Below, in pieces: positions 13,331 to 23,384 of a stretch of 64,000 nucleotides of DNA. The stretch's first letter is position 1; every line of letters begins with the position of its first letter. The stretch spans positions 13,039,479 to 13,103,478 of the forward strand of contig NC_036450.1 of assembly GCF_002775205.1 (NCBI RefSeq), in the 5' to 3' direction. Below the pieces are notes generated by a model that was not told where the DNA came from, did no database searches, and worked only from the letters and a program-made list of their open reading frames with translations. This stretch comes from Xiphophorus maculatus (lineage: Eukaryota; Chordata; Actinopteri; Cyprinodontiformes; Poeciliidae). Made by a program: the position numbers and the translations under genes.

Positions 13331-15290
13331 TATTACTGTGCCTTGCAAAAATATATTCAAACGAACCTTTTCCCGTTTTGTTTTCTTACAACTACAGACT
13401 CGTAGTATATATTGAAATTGTCTGTGATATAGATCAACACAAAATAGTGCACGATTACGTGGAAGGGAAAGGCTGCATGGCTTCAATTTTCTTACAAATA
13501 AACAGAGCCCTCACTATTGGTAGTTGCAAAAATTCAATTACTTAGGGCCCCGAGCAAAAAGTGGGGCCCCGAGGACGGAGGTGTTGATCTCAGTGGATAA
13601 TACAGCGAAACTAATGAAAACAAACCAGCAAAGCCCGTCATAAAGCCTGACGAGTGGATTCCTCAGAAGGAACCCCTAACAGAGAGGTTCCTCCACGGCT
13701 TTCCTGAAGTGGCCAAAATGCAACGACCATAAGAAACACTGAGCCCACCGACATGACTGGCTTACTCACGATACCCCTGTAAGTGAAAGTGGGCCCCGTG
13801 ACAGCTCATTCGCTGTGAAACAAGCGCCGACAGGCACCAAGCAAATAGCGGGACATCTTTAAAAAAATATGAAGCGCACATACGACTGGAATAAAAAAAA
13901 AAAAAACTACGAAAAAATAAAGAAAAAACGAAAACGAGACAGTGGTTAGACAGCCATACTCTCAAGTATAACTGACTCAGACTTTAAGAATAGACTGAAC
14001 ATTAACACAAATATAAACGACTATGTGTGATAGCTTTCAATATGTATTTATAATAAACTCACATAAATATAAAAGCTATTTTGACTTAGAAAATTTGGAA
14101 GAAATTGTGTTAGTATTATGAAACATAAATTACATATAAAACAATATAAGTTTTTCACATCAAAAATTCACAAATTACAGATAATACAAAGTAGCCTACA
14201 TTAAGTGATATGCTTTGCAGCAGTGATGGGGAAAGGCTCCCCTCAGCCCGCAAACTGGAGGATGTGCCGCTAATCACTGTAGCTCCATCATAAGTCTGGG
14301 CAATTAAGTTTATTTTTCAGTCTAAAAGACTGATGCTTTTCTTTCATGAGCTTTTCAAATCCCTCTGAAAAAGCCTGAACACAATGACACACCGGCTCAC
14401 ACCAGTTGCACCGCAACAAATGACACTTCTAAAATGTCATGGTATTTTGTTGATAAACCTCTAAAATGCAATCAAGGGGTTGACCTTAGAGGTCTATTTA
14501 GCCACCTGTGTATTTAACTGGTGATCTGACTCGCTAAAAAAGAAAACTGATTTAGCAGAAAAAGAACCACACCCCATTCAGCGACGAGGAAGAGTCACAC
14601 CCGCATAATTGTAAAAAAAAAAAAAAAAAAAATCTATATATATGGAGGAAAGAAAATCCCATCTTGCAAGAGGAAACAAACGTGTATGCCTATTTTCACT
14701 TCCGGTCAACAATTGAAAGGAGAACGTAATGCTAAAATGGAATTAGTTTTCTACATCTAAAGGAAACTGGATAAAACAGGAAAGGTCACATCACCGGTTA
14801 GGGAGTATTTCAGGTATTTAAGACAAAAAACCCTCTAATCAATAATTATCAATATTGAGTGACATGAAATGCTTCTTCTGATAAGTTTCTCAGCCATATG
14901 TCCAGACCTATATGTGCTTTAATTAAATTACAGAATATCACATCCATTTTTGGTGACTGTTGTAGTTTCCTTCTTAGCAGCTTACGCACAGTCAGCATTT
15001 GTTTTATTTTCTCATTTTAAATTGTTTATTGTTGTTGTGGCGGTTGAATATTATTTACACAGCACTTTAAATCTTAACAGTTGGGATTTCGTGTATAAAC
15101 TGAGTCAGCTGGTGAGAATTAGTAGGAAGGTAGGTGGAGATAAATACAGGGCAATTTCAGACAAGAACCTGTTAGAGGCTCCAAAATACTCGAAACTCGG
15201 GCGAAAGTTTAAATTATTCCCAATTGAGGTTGTAGCAAGACAAAATCTGAAAAGCTAAGAGGGTAGGAAACGTTTTGCTAGGCACTGAAC
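13331..15290. mobile_element. Degraded Tc1-like transposon pieces, interrupted
   Basis: The segment from about 13333 (CTGTGCCTTGCAAAAATAT) to about 13480 resembles the left end of the common fish Tc1-like family that starts with a CAGTGCCTTGCAAAA-type repeat. The matching right half appears at about 15100-15290, with a decayed transposase stretch (AAATACAGGGCAATTT) and a terminal TTTTGCTAGGCACTG. The roughly 1.6 kb between them does not read as Tc1 and is probably a later insertion. Treating both ends as one element is an inference. Confidence 0.5.
13540..13970 (+). mobile_element. Possible remnant of a hAT-type transposase gene start
   Basis: GC-richer than its surroundings, with a repeated GGGGCCCCGAG motif near 13545-13572. 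At 13870-13950 there is a short lysine-rich open frame (starting MKRTYDWNKKKK) of the sort seen at the N-terminus of some fish hAT transposases, ending at TAG. No domain can be identified. It lies inside the interrupted Tc1-like block. Confidence 0.25.
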
Positions 15291-17231
15291 ATAATTTATT
15301 TTCAAGAATGAGTCTTAATACGTCTGCCTTTTATATGGTCCTGCTCAGATACATAACCTGAACTTTCCAATATTTCCAGAAACCCATCTCCCACAAGCCC
15401 ACCCTCCTCTGGAGCCTCTTCTTCATCAGTGCTTTCCTGACGACGTGGAATCCACACTCAGCTAACCGGCAATCTTCTACAAGGTCATAATTAGTCATTT
15501 CTCAGTCAAAGGGAAAGGGAAAAGAGGAGTCTGCACAATATCTTAGTCTCTGCTTGTTGGCAGACTACTGACCCACATCTCGTCCCCTGATGAATTGGAC
15601 TCATTTGCTGTTGGCAAGTCTAATCGCAGCCTTCCTGGTGTAACTCCAGATGCGTAATGCATAGGTTGGGAAACTTCATCCAAGGTTTTCATTTTACTGT
15701 GTGCAGGAAACCAGGACATTTTTTCTAGCATCTGCAGCACGGACCACACCATGGTTGCTGCTAAACCACAGCAACTTGTCACGTGGATTTCACAGCTTCT
15801 CACAACAAAATGCTACTTTAAGGAAAAAAAACTAAATTATGTTTGTCCACAGTACCACTAGAGGGTAAATTTAGTATACTTTACATTTTAAACAAAAGAT
15901 AGCTTTTAAGAAATATTTGTTATTGGTTTTAAATCACATCTTGATGTGATTCTTTTTTCAGAAGGGAGCAGAAAAGGAAACATTTAACCACTAGAGTCTT
16001 CACTGTGTGAAAGTCGAGCAGTAAATAATGTACAGTGTTTATATCAAGGAGACAGGATGTTTTACATCACCAGGGCGCTGCAAGCTTTTTCTCCCACAAA
16101 AATGATCATAAACACTGGCTTACACAAGTGTTTATAGTGCAGTATATATCTACACAGCATACTGCACAGATAAAGGACTAACGCCTTTAAACAAATCTCA
16201 TTTCTTTCTACTTTCATTCTTAAAAGTTGTCTTGATGAACAGGCATTCATGGATTCAGGCATAAAAACGTAAGGAGTTGTATAAGCAGTGTTTTGCTTAT
16301 ACATAAAAGACATTTATCAGAAAATCCAACATGTTGTGAAATGGATCCTTAGGAGGTTTACCAGCAAAAAAAGCATCCGAAATTCAACAAAAAACATAAA
16401 GGCAAAACCCTCACAAAATACTGAGCAACACAAGTCTTGGATGTAGATAAAAAAGAAAATTTTGTCATGAACAAAACTTTCCTAAATTGTACCATTAGGG
16501 TACATTTTTACAAAGCACCTACAAAGGCACAGTCATATTCAATGAATTATACATAGTCAAAATGTCCTTTTTATCAATATTACAGAATTATTTACTTAAA
16601 ACAAGCTCCTATATACTGCTGTAAGTTACTTAATTTAATTTTATCTTCTTCAAAGTGTGCTTATGGTTTTGTACTAGAACCTAGACAAAAAATACTTGGT
16701 AAGATTTTGTGTTTTTGCAGTGTATAAATACTCCTGTATCCTAGATCATTTCTGTAAATGTTAGTAAAAATAGGTTAGTTTCAGACATTTGCACAAGCTT
16801 TTGCTCAGGACTGCACAGGTTTAATCACTTTTTTACCCCTGTAATTGTATCTATGTGCTGAAAGTAACTCCTTGATTCCACCATTTAGGCCTTGAAGAAA
16901 TCATAATAGCAGCAGTTAAGCATTTTTAGTTTATCTCAGACATTCTTTGCTAACTTTTACACCTGGAAGTCACCCAGCAGCAGCTAAATCATTATTAACA
17001 CTCTGAAGTAACAGAGGAGCTGCTAGGTGTTAAAGGCTTTGCTCAAGGGCGCCTGACTGAGGGAGGGGCAGTCTCTGCGTTTAGTTTTTTTTTTTTTACT
17101 TCATACTTTCATATTATTCTCCTCTTTTTCTTTAATTTTAGTTTTACAGAGTATTTTATCTGAACTCCATCGTGTTTGCCAAGAAAAATTCAGTCTCTAT
17201 GTGGCAGCAGAAAGACAAAAAACTAAGCAAA
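15291..17231. other. Intergenic sequence with no recognised gene
   Basis: Nothing firmly identifiable. An 86-codon minus-strand open frame at 15543-15803 and the more GC-rich 15360-15540 have no family resemblance that I can name and no paired splice signals that extend them. Confidence 0.4.
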
Positions 17232-18097
17232 CTAAAACAGACTACCTTGTAATCTGTGCCCTGGACAGATTTTCTGCATGGGACAAGCATTTAAATCATA
17301 CTGTAAATTACAGTTAAGGCAGTTGTATTGTTCTTGGCGGACACACCGTTCCACCATCACATGACGTTCCTTTTCCGCTTGTGTAAACAATGAGGACAAA
17401 TCAGAGGCATAGCGCTCCAGAACAAATCCTCCCTGAATACTGCGGTGTAGTTCAGAATGCAAATTCTAGACACTGAAAGATAAGGACAAAACCTAATGTT
17501 TTAAAGTTTCACACTTGTTTAGGAAAGCAATAACTTTAAGGATCAAGAAAGAAACAAAGAAGTTAAGAAGAATTTGTAGCCTCATAAAAATGATCTTTCC
17601 AGTCTCAGAAGTACAAAGTACAAAAAAACATCTGCTCTTTTGCAAATGTTTCCTGTTTTGTCACACAGTTCTTCTTCTCACAGTTTTATATTTTTCCAGC
17701 ATATAACTACTCAGGATGCTCTTTGTTTTAGCTGGCATGCAGTTATACTTCAGCTTTGAGGATGACTGACATAGCTTGATTCTGCATACCAAAGGTTCCT
17801 CCAGAGACTGAACAACATGTGCTTCATGATCAAATCCGTCCTCTACCCTAAGACTCCAGACGGTCAGAACCAGCTGTTCTGGGTCATTCACTTGTTTTGC
17901 GGGTAATTCATTGAACTTTTTCCATGTCAGAGCCCCTTCTTTAACTCTCACTTTATGCCCCTTGCTATTCGCTCACAAGACTCAGACACATCTGTAAGGG
18001 ATTAGCACAGTTCTTCAGACCACTTCGCTGGAATTCATCCCTGTTCCTGATTCTTTGGGCACGGGAACGAGCCTTAAGGAATTTGAATAAATCGGAG
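17232..18097 (-). pseudogene. Unrecognised, frame-broken coding-like block
   Basis: Three minus-strand pieces look like protein-coding exons of a gene I do not recognise. Piece 1 starts after a strong polypyrimidine tract and AG at 18098, and reads FLKARSRAQRIRNRDEFQRS. It then meets a TAG, while a +1 shift continues as KVRVKEGALTWKKFNELPAK and onward to a splice-like GT after 17749. Piece 2 (about 17455-17246) encodes FVLERYASDLSSLFTQAEKE and a cysteine cluster, YNCLNCNLQYDLNACPMQK, ending at a GT after 17246. The frame break between the first two readings argues for a decayed gene, but a mis-assigned exon border cannot be excluded. It lies upstream of lox on the same strand; no function is proposed. 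Confidence 0.4.
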
Positions 18098-18373
18098 CTG
18101 AAGAAAAAGAAGGAAAAGCTGTGACTGTGTTGGAGACGCATGAGAAAGGAAGAGAAATCTTCACCATTTCTTTGAGCTAAATTTATTGTAAAACCAAAAC
18201 GTAAACTGTTGAAGTCATTACTGAGTCAGCATACACTTATATTACCCTGGAAAACTATTCCTGCTTCTTGAAGCTTTTGTTTAACAACTTTTGTAAAACC
18301 TTAAGCTTTAGTGTTTGTTATTAGGACTTTGTGTTGGACTAAAAAATAGTCTGTGGTGTACATTAGCATTTAG

Positions 18374-19349
18374 CCCTCTTTAATCTCAGTGGCCTTCAGA
18401 ATTACTAAATAGCAGTGTGTACTGGATTGTCAAGTTTAAAGCTGCTATTTAAAGACTTCAGAGGTTTGTTAGTGATAATTAGTAAACAGCAGCATGTTGA
18501 AGACCAAGGAGCCCAGCAGACGGGGCGAAGAAAACAGCCAGGAGACCAATAGGGATCCACAGAGATCAAAAGATCAGGTAAGGAAATCTGCATGGAAACT
18601 ATTAGTCATGTGCTTCACAAATCTACCCTTAATGGAAGAGTGGCAAGACAAAAGCTATTGCTGAAGAAAAACCATAAACAGTCACACCTGCAATTCAAGG
18701 AAGTGGTTTCAATCCTTGTCTTCTTTCATTTCCCTGCTCCAACACTAGTGTCAAACCAGCGCATTACCTCCTCAGCCATTTCCTGCTGCAGAAGCCTGGC
18801 AATCATCCATTTATTTAAGACAAATGTCAACATTTGCATCAGATACACAGTGAACATGTGGAATAAGATGCTTATGATAGTTAATGTCAAACTAGCTCTT
18901 TGCAACCTGCATGCAAAGCTAACAAAGCCTTCACCTTTAACACCCCATATCCACCTAAAACATGGTGGTGGAAGCGTCATGCTATGTGGATAGTGGTGGA
19001 TTGAACTAAATCATGTAAGAAAATCTGTTTGTGGCTTAAACAGACTAGAGAATAGAGGTTCACTTTTGCTTTCCAGCAGGATAGCAAATGTACATTTAAA
19101 TCTACATTTAGATTATGGGTGTCCCAGCTTTAGAGGGTTGGAGTTCTGCAAGTCTTAAATGTGTCTCTGCTTCTACAATCCTGAACCAAATAATTATATC
19201 AATAGAAGGGGATCTCTGAAAATTCATGGCACTCTGAAGTGGAAAATCAGCCATTTGATTCAGATCCGGTTCACCATGACCAAAGCCTAGTCAAAGTCCA
19301 GAACTAAATCCAATTAAAATTGGAAATGGAAGACAAAATTAAGGTTTGC
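18374..19349 (+). mobile_element. Degenerate Tc1-like transposon copy
   Basis: Plus-strand sequence follows the order of a fish Tc1-like transposase gene with many indels. The start region is around CATGTTGAAGACCAAGGAGC (18494). The helix-turn-helix and catalytic parts near 18600-18680 include AGAGTGGCAAGACAAAAGC. The HGGGSVM motif typical of Tc1/mariner transposases lies at about 18960, and AGTCAAAGTCCAGAACTAAA at about 19290. The reading frame is broken many times. The 3' side is interrupted at 19349 by a MITE. Confidence 0.75.
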
Positions 19350-19728
19350 GGTAACACTTTATTTGACGGGTTGTGAATAAGACTGTTATGACACTGTTAT
19401 AAACATGACATAACACCTGTCGTGAACATGAGTAAGTCTTCATGAATATTTATGACTGTTGTCATAAAGTGTCATTCGGTGAATCATGACACTTTTAATA
19501 CAAAGTTGACATTATTCAAAATGTCTTTGTTATGACAACTTGACATTAACCTAGAAATCATGATCTGACATAAATTTGTTATAAAAGTATTACTGATTAA
19601 ACTTTAAAAATTACATAGCTTCATGTTATTAAAGCTAAAGACTTACTCATGTTCATGACAGGTGTTATGTCATGTTTGTGACGGTGTCATGACAGTCTTA
19701 TTCACAACCCGTCAAATAAAGTGTTACC
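19350..19728. mobile_element. hAT-type MITE with 8-bp target duplication
   Basis: A 379-bp element whose ends are long inverted repeats: GGTAACACTTTATTTGACGG at the left, and its exact reverse complement ending GTGTTACC at 19728. The inverted homology extends further inward (GGGTTGTGAATAAGACTGT and its complement). It is flanked by a perfect 8-bp direct repeat, AGGTTTGC, at 19342-19349 and 19729-19736. An 8-bp duplication is the hallmark of hAT transposition. No coding capacity. It inserted into the older Tc1-like copy. Confidence 0.93.
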
Positions 19729-19736
19729 AGGTTTGC

Positions 19737-21400
19737 TTCCCGCTTCAGCTGAGGCCAAAACCCCTTGCTCAAACTTCAGTAGCTCTTTGAGAATTTATAC
19801 CTTCTGCAGTTTTCGCCATGTTTTATCAATTTCAGCACATATAGGTTAAACCCCCTTTGAAGTAAAACAGGACCACACACAGCCCTGAAACATCCATGGC
19901 CTCTTCGACTTCCTCTGATCTGCTTCACATGTGTTTCAAGCTTCAGTCCCAACATTCTGCTTCCCCTCTAACTCTGACCAGATTTACACTTCAATACTTC
20001 CTTCCAGTAGCTAATTTCTCCTCTCTCCATTCACATAAAGTTCAGCTGCAGCTCTATGACAAAAACAGACAATCTAAATACTTTCTCAAGTGCTATGAAT
20101 AATAGGTATCCATTACTGCACACAAGCTGGGGGTTGAATAGGACATAGACACACATACACTGTCTGGTGGACTACGTGGCAAACTGCATGTTTTCTTCAA
20201 CCAAAAAACTGTAGGCGGAGCACTTAATCATGACGCAGCCCAGCAAACTTTACATTGTGGGGTTATTCTTCCTCCTGTTGATCCCACATCCACTAAGAAG
20301 CAGGCACACTGCCCAGTTAATAACACAATCATAACAATAATAACAATAATTCATATAATTAATTGTGCTAAACATAAAAACTCTGATTTTATGTTTAAAT
20401 TCAGATTGTCCATAATTAATTGTGGTTGGTATTCTGGAGTTATTTGCCTCTTGGACAAAAAATATATATATAATTGGCTTTTTTCTTCATATTAATTAGA
20501 CACAAATTGACATTAGAGACTATCTGGATAAAATTCAGATTTGTCTTTTTAGGCTTTTAGTCTCCATAAACTCTTTAGGAATCAAATATCTTACAATCCC
20601 ATCAAAACCTAGATTAGGAACTCAAGTATCACAATTTTTAAACCAGATTTCCATGTCAAAACCAGATTAGCTTCTTGTTCAATAACACCCATTACTCCCA
20701 GTAAGAAAGACTTCGCTTTCACCTCTCTCTTGTGTAACATTAGCATGTTTACATCCATGTCCACCTATACTGAACATGCGACTGTCTTCTTCTCTTTGCA
20801 GACACATGCAGTCCAGGCATTCTGTCAAATTAAGATTCACCCAGCTGCCAAATCTGGATTCTAAAGAAATTAGTCAAAAGAAGGAATCACATTAGGTTGT
20901 TTTTCTTCAGCTTATAAATAAAAGCGAGCATTTTGAAGCAATGCAAACATATTTTTTAAATCTTTTTTTTCTATCATATAGAAAAAAAGTTGAAGGATTC
21001 AATGTTTAGCTGAAGGTTTTGAACATAAGTGAGGACTAATGATATTTTAAAATGTGGCAGAGGAACATTGGCTCCCTCTGTTGGTCACACTCTGATAACT
21101 TGTCTCTCATTTGAAAATAATTTCTTGCTGCAAATTAAAGCATCGAACTAATCAGAACAGCTGGAAAAAAAAGAGATTATCCTATAAATTATATATATAA
21201 AAAACATCTAAATAAAAAGAGTATTTCTGCTGAAGTATAAAGTAATCACATTCTTTTTTCTTTTTGTTTACTTTGGTTCAAATAGTCACAATTTTTCTAC
21301 TTTATCTTGTATTGGTACTGTGTGTCAAACATATATTTTTAATTTTTCACTTTTAACATTTTTTAATAACATAATTTCACATTGCCAAAAGATCTGTATT
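19737..21400. other. Intergenic, no recognised gene
   Basis: AT-rich sequence between the transposon relics and the decayed peroxidase copy. The short open frame at 19896-20102 has no recognisable similarity and no splice context. Confidence 0.4.
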
Positions 21401-21409
21401 TCTGAGGGA

Positions 21410-22352
21410 GAATGCAGTTCAATATAAGACAACAAAATTGCAGTAAAACAAAAATATTGGCAGACGAAGCTTAAAATATAACATTTTTAAGCTACCATGA
21501 TTTGTATAGCATATTCATAACTTAATACTGGTTAATCCAATCAAAATTGACTCAGTGTTGATTTTTGGTTTAATAGACTATAAGCTGTAACAGAGTTAAA
21601 CAGACTTGTTCAATTAAAACCCATGCTTATTTAGCTAAAACTAACAAAATGTCTTATTATTACAGTAAATGAGGATACAGTTGTATGGTGTGTCTTTATC
21701 TGATCATCTGCTGCAGTGGCTAACCGATGTGAACAGATTTTGAAGGACCTTCACTGGATCAGAGGAGAAATAAAAAATTGTGTCAGAAAGTTGAAAAAAT
21801 GAAACAAGTAAAGTATTGTTTGCACATAATAATCAAAGTTCTTATCGCCTCATAAAGCAACTAAATCTGAGCTAGGAAAAAATATACAAACTATTACAGA
21901 ATCAACTACCTCAAGGCCCAGAGGCTCTTGCAGGTTCAGAGGTTCCTGGAGATCCTGTGGGTCCTGATTGTTCAGTTGATCTGTCTGGGTTGGGTTCTGT
22001 ATATGAAAAGGAAATAAATATCAAATTACATCTTTGGGTCTTAAAATTTCCCAGCATTGTTTGACAAAAAAACTAAATGGTTTCAGCAATAAAGGTGACA
22101 CTGACTCTCCATCACTGAATTCTACACAACTATCAGGAGATCCTGTAACGCCAAGCAAAAATAATACTTTATATACATTTTTCTACAAAAAGAAAACCGT
22201 ACACGTCATGTGTTTGCCCCCAACTGCCTATTCCTTTGAAATTGTTAACATAACAAAAGCACTCCTTTTAATTAGTTTTTCTTCTTATGTGGGTTGATCT
22301 GAATGAACAGGGTGTGGATAGATGTCAGGGCGATGTTCTCATCCATCATCAC
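21410..22352 (-). pseudogene. Decayed third myeloid peroxidase copy (copy C)
   Basis: A remnant of the same peroxidase as copies A and B. A piece of exon 8 (about 22296-22352, ENIALTSIHTLF) keeps its splice acceptor but has lost five bases just after it, which breaks the frame. Exon 13 (about 22106-22142, SPDSCVEF) has lost one base at its donor. Exon 14 (21910-21996, NPTQTDQLNNQDPQ) is still open for 29 codons, the same length as in copy A. Exons 9-12 are missing between 22142 and 22296, and exons 1-7 are absent. The 3' UTR homology continues to about 21410, but the AATAAA kept by A and B has decayed. It lies just downstream of copy A, in the same orientation. Confidence 0.85.
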
Positions 22353-22703
22353 CTGCAGAGAAACACAGCAACAGCTCATTTCCTGAAAGTGGGCAGTGAC
22401 AGAAGACAAGCTGATGTAACTTGATGTCCAGTACTAAGGAGTTTCAAGAGACATCTGCTGCACTTTTTTATGGCATTTAGTGTGAAATTAAGCTGTTACA
22501 TTAAAATATGGAATATATATTTTGATGTTTTCTCTACATCTTTTCAAGCAATGTCAGTTAATGTGCAAGGCAGTGAATCTTCAATATTGTTGAGTTTCCC
22601 TTTTAGATGTTCCACGACTCCTCCTACTTTTAAAAATCGGATTTTTTACTTTGCACCAACTCATCAATAAAAAACTCATACAAAACAGCGATCGCTCAAT
22701 TTC

Positions 22704-22709
22704 TTTATT
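22704..22709 (-). promoter_or_regulatory. Poly(A) signal of peroxidase copy A
   Basis: Minus-strand AATAAA in the context TTCAATAAAGAAATTGAGC. The equivalent position in copy B (31459-31464) has the same signal, which supports both. The copy A 3' UTR would run from 23384 to roughly 22685. Confidence 0.75.
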
Positions 22710-23384
22710 GAACGCAACATTCAATGTAAAACAACAAAGGTGCAGTAAAACAAACATATGATCAGATAAATCATAACATAATATTTGAAAGTAAAGGAAT
22801 TAGTGCAAAACATGTTCATAATTAACACTGGTTGATCCCATCAAAATGATCGTAATGTTGATTTTTTGGTAAAATAGACACAGTTGTAACAGAGTCAAAA
22901 ACATTTGTTCAATCAAAACCCATTGCTATGAAGCTAAAACTAACAAAAATGCCTAATTATTACAGTAAAGAGTAAAATGAGGATACAGTGGTATGCTGTG
23001 TCTTTTTCTGGTCATCTGCTGCTGCGAATGGCTGACGTAAACAAATTTAAAAGCCCACAAGTCACTGGCGTTTTTTAATATGAAGTTAATCCTGGAAAGA
23101 GAGCGTTTATGTCCCATAGTGAAGAACAAATGTCCCGAGAAGAAGATGTTGATGGCCAGCTTGACAATTTCCATTGTAATCCCAGCTTTCTGCTCCGATG
23201 GAAGAAGTGCAGAATCAATGACTAACGAAAATAAACAGGTCTGTCTGTGATCTTTGTAGGCTTGTTATGTTTCTTTATGACGGAAACAAATGAATCTCTC
23301 CCAAGAGGGATTACGGCCCATACCCAGATGTTTGAATATTGGTGATCCTAGAGGGCATCTGGGGCTGAATGTCCTTACTGGATC

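Noticed and set aside
18494-18575. Apparent plus-strand exon starting MLKTKEPSRRG and ending at a consensus GTAAGG
   Set aside because: It matches the start of the fish Tc1-like transposase gene in a decayed copy, with Tc1 sequence on both sides.
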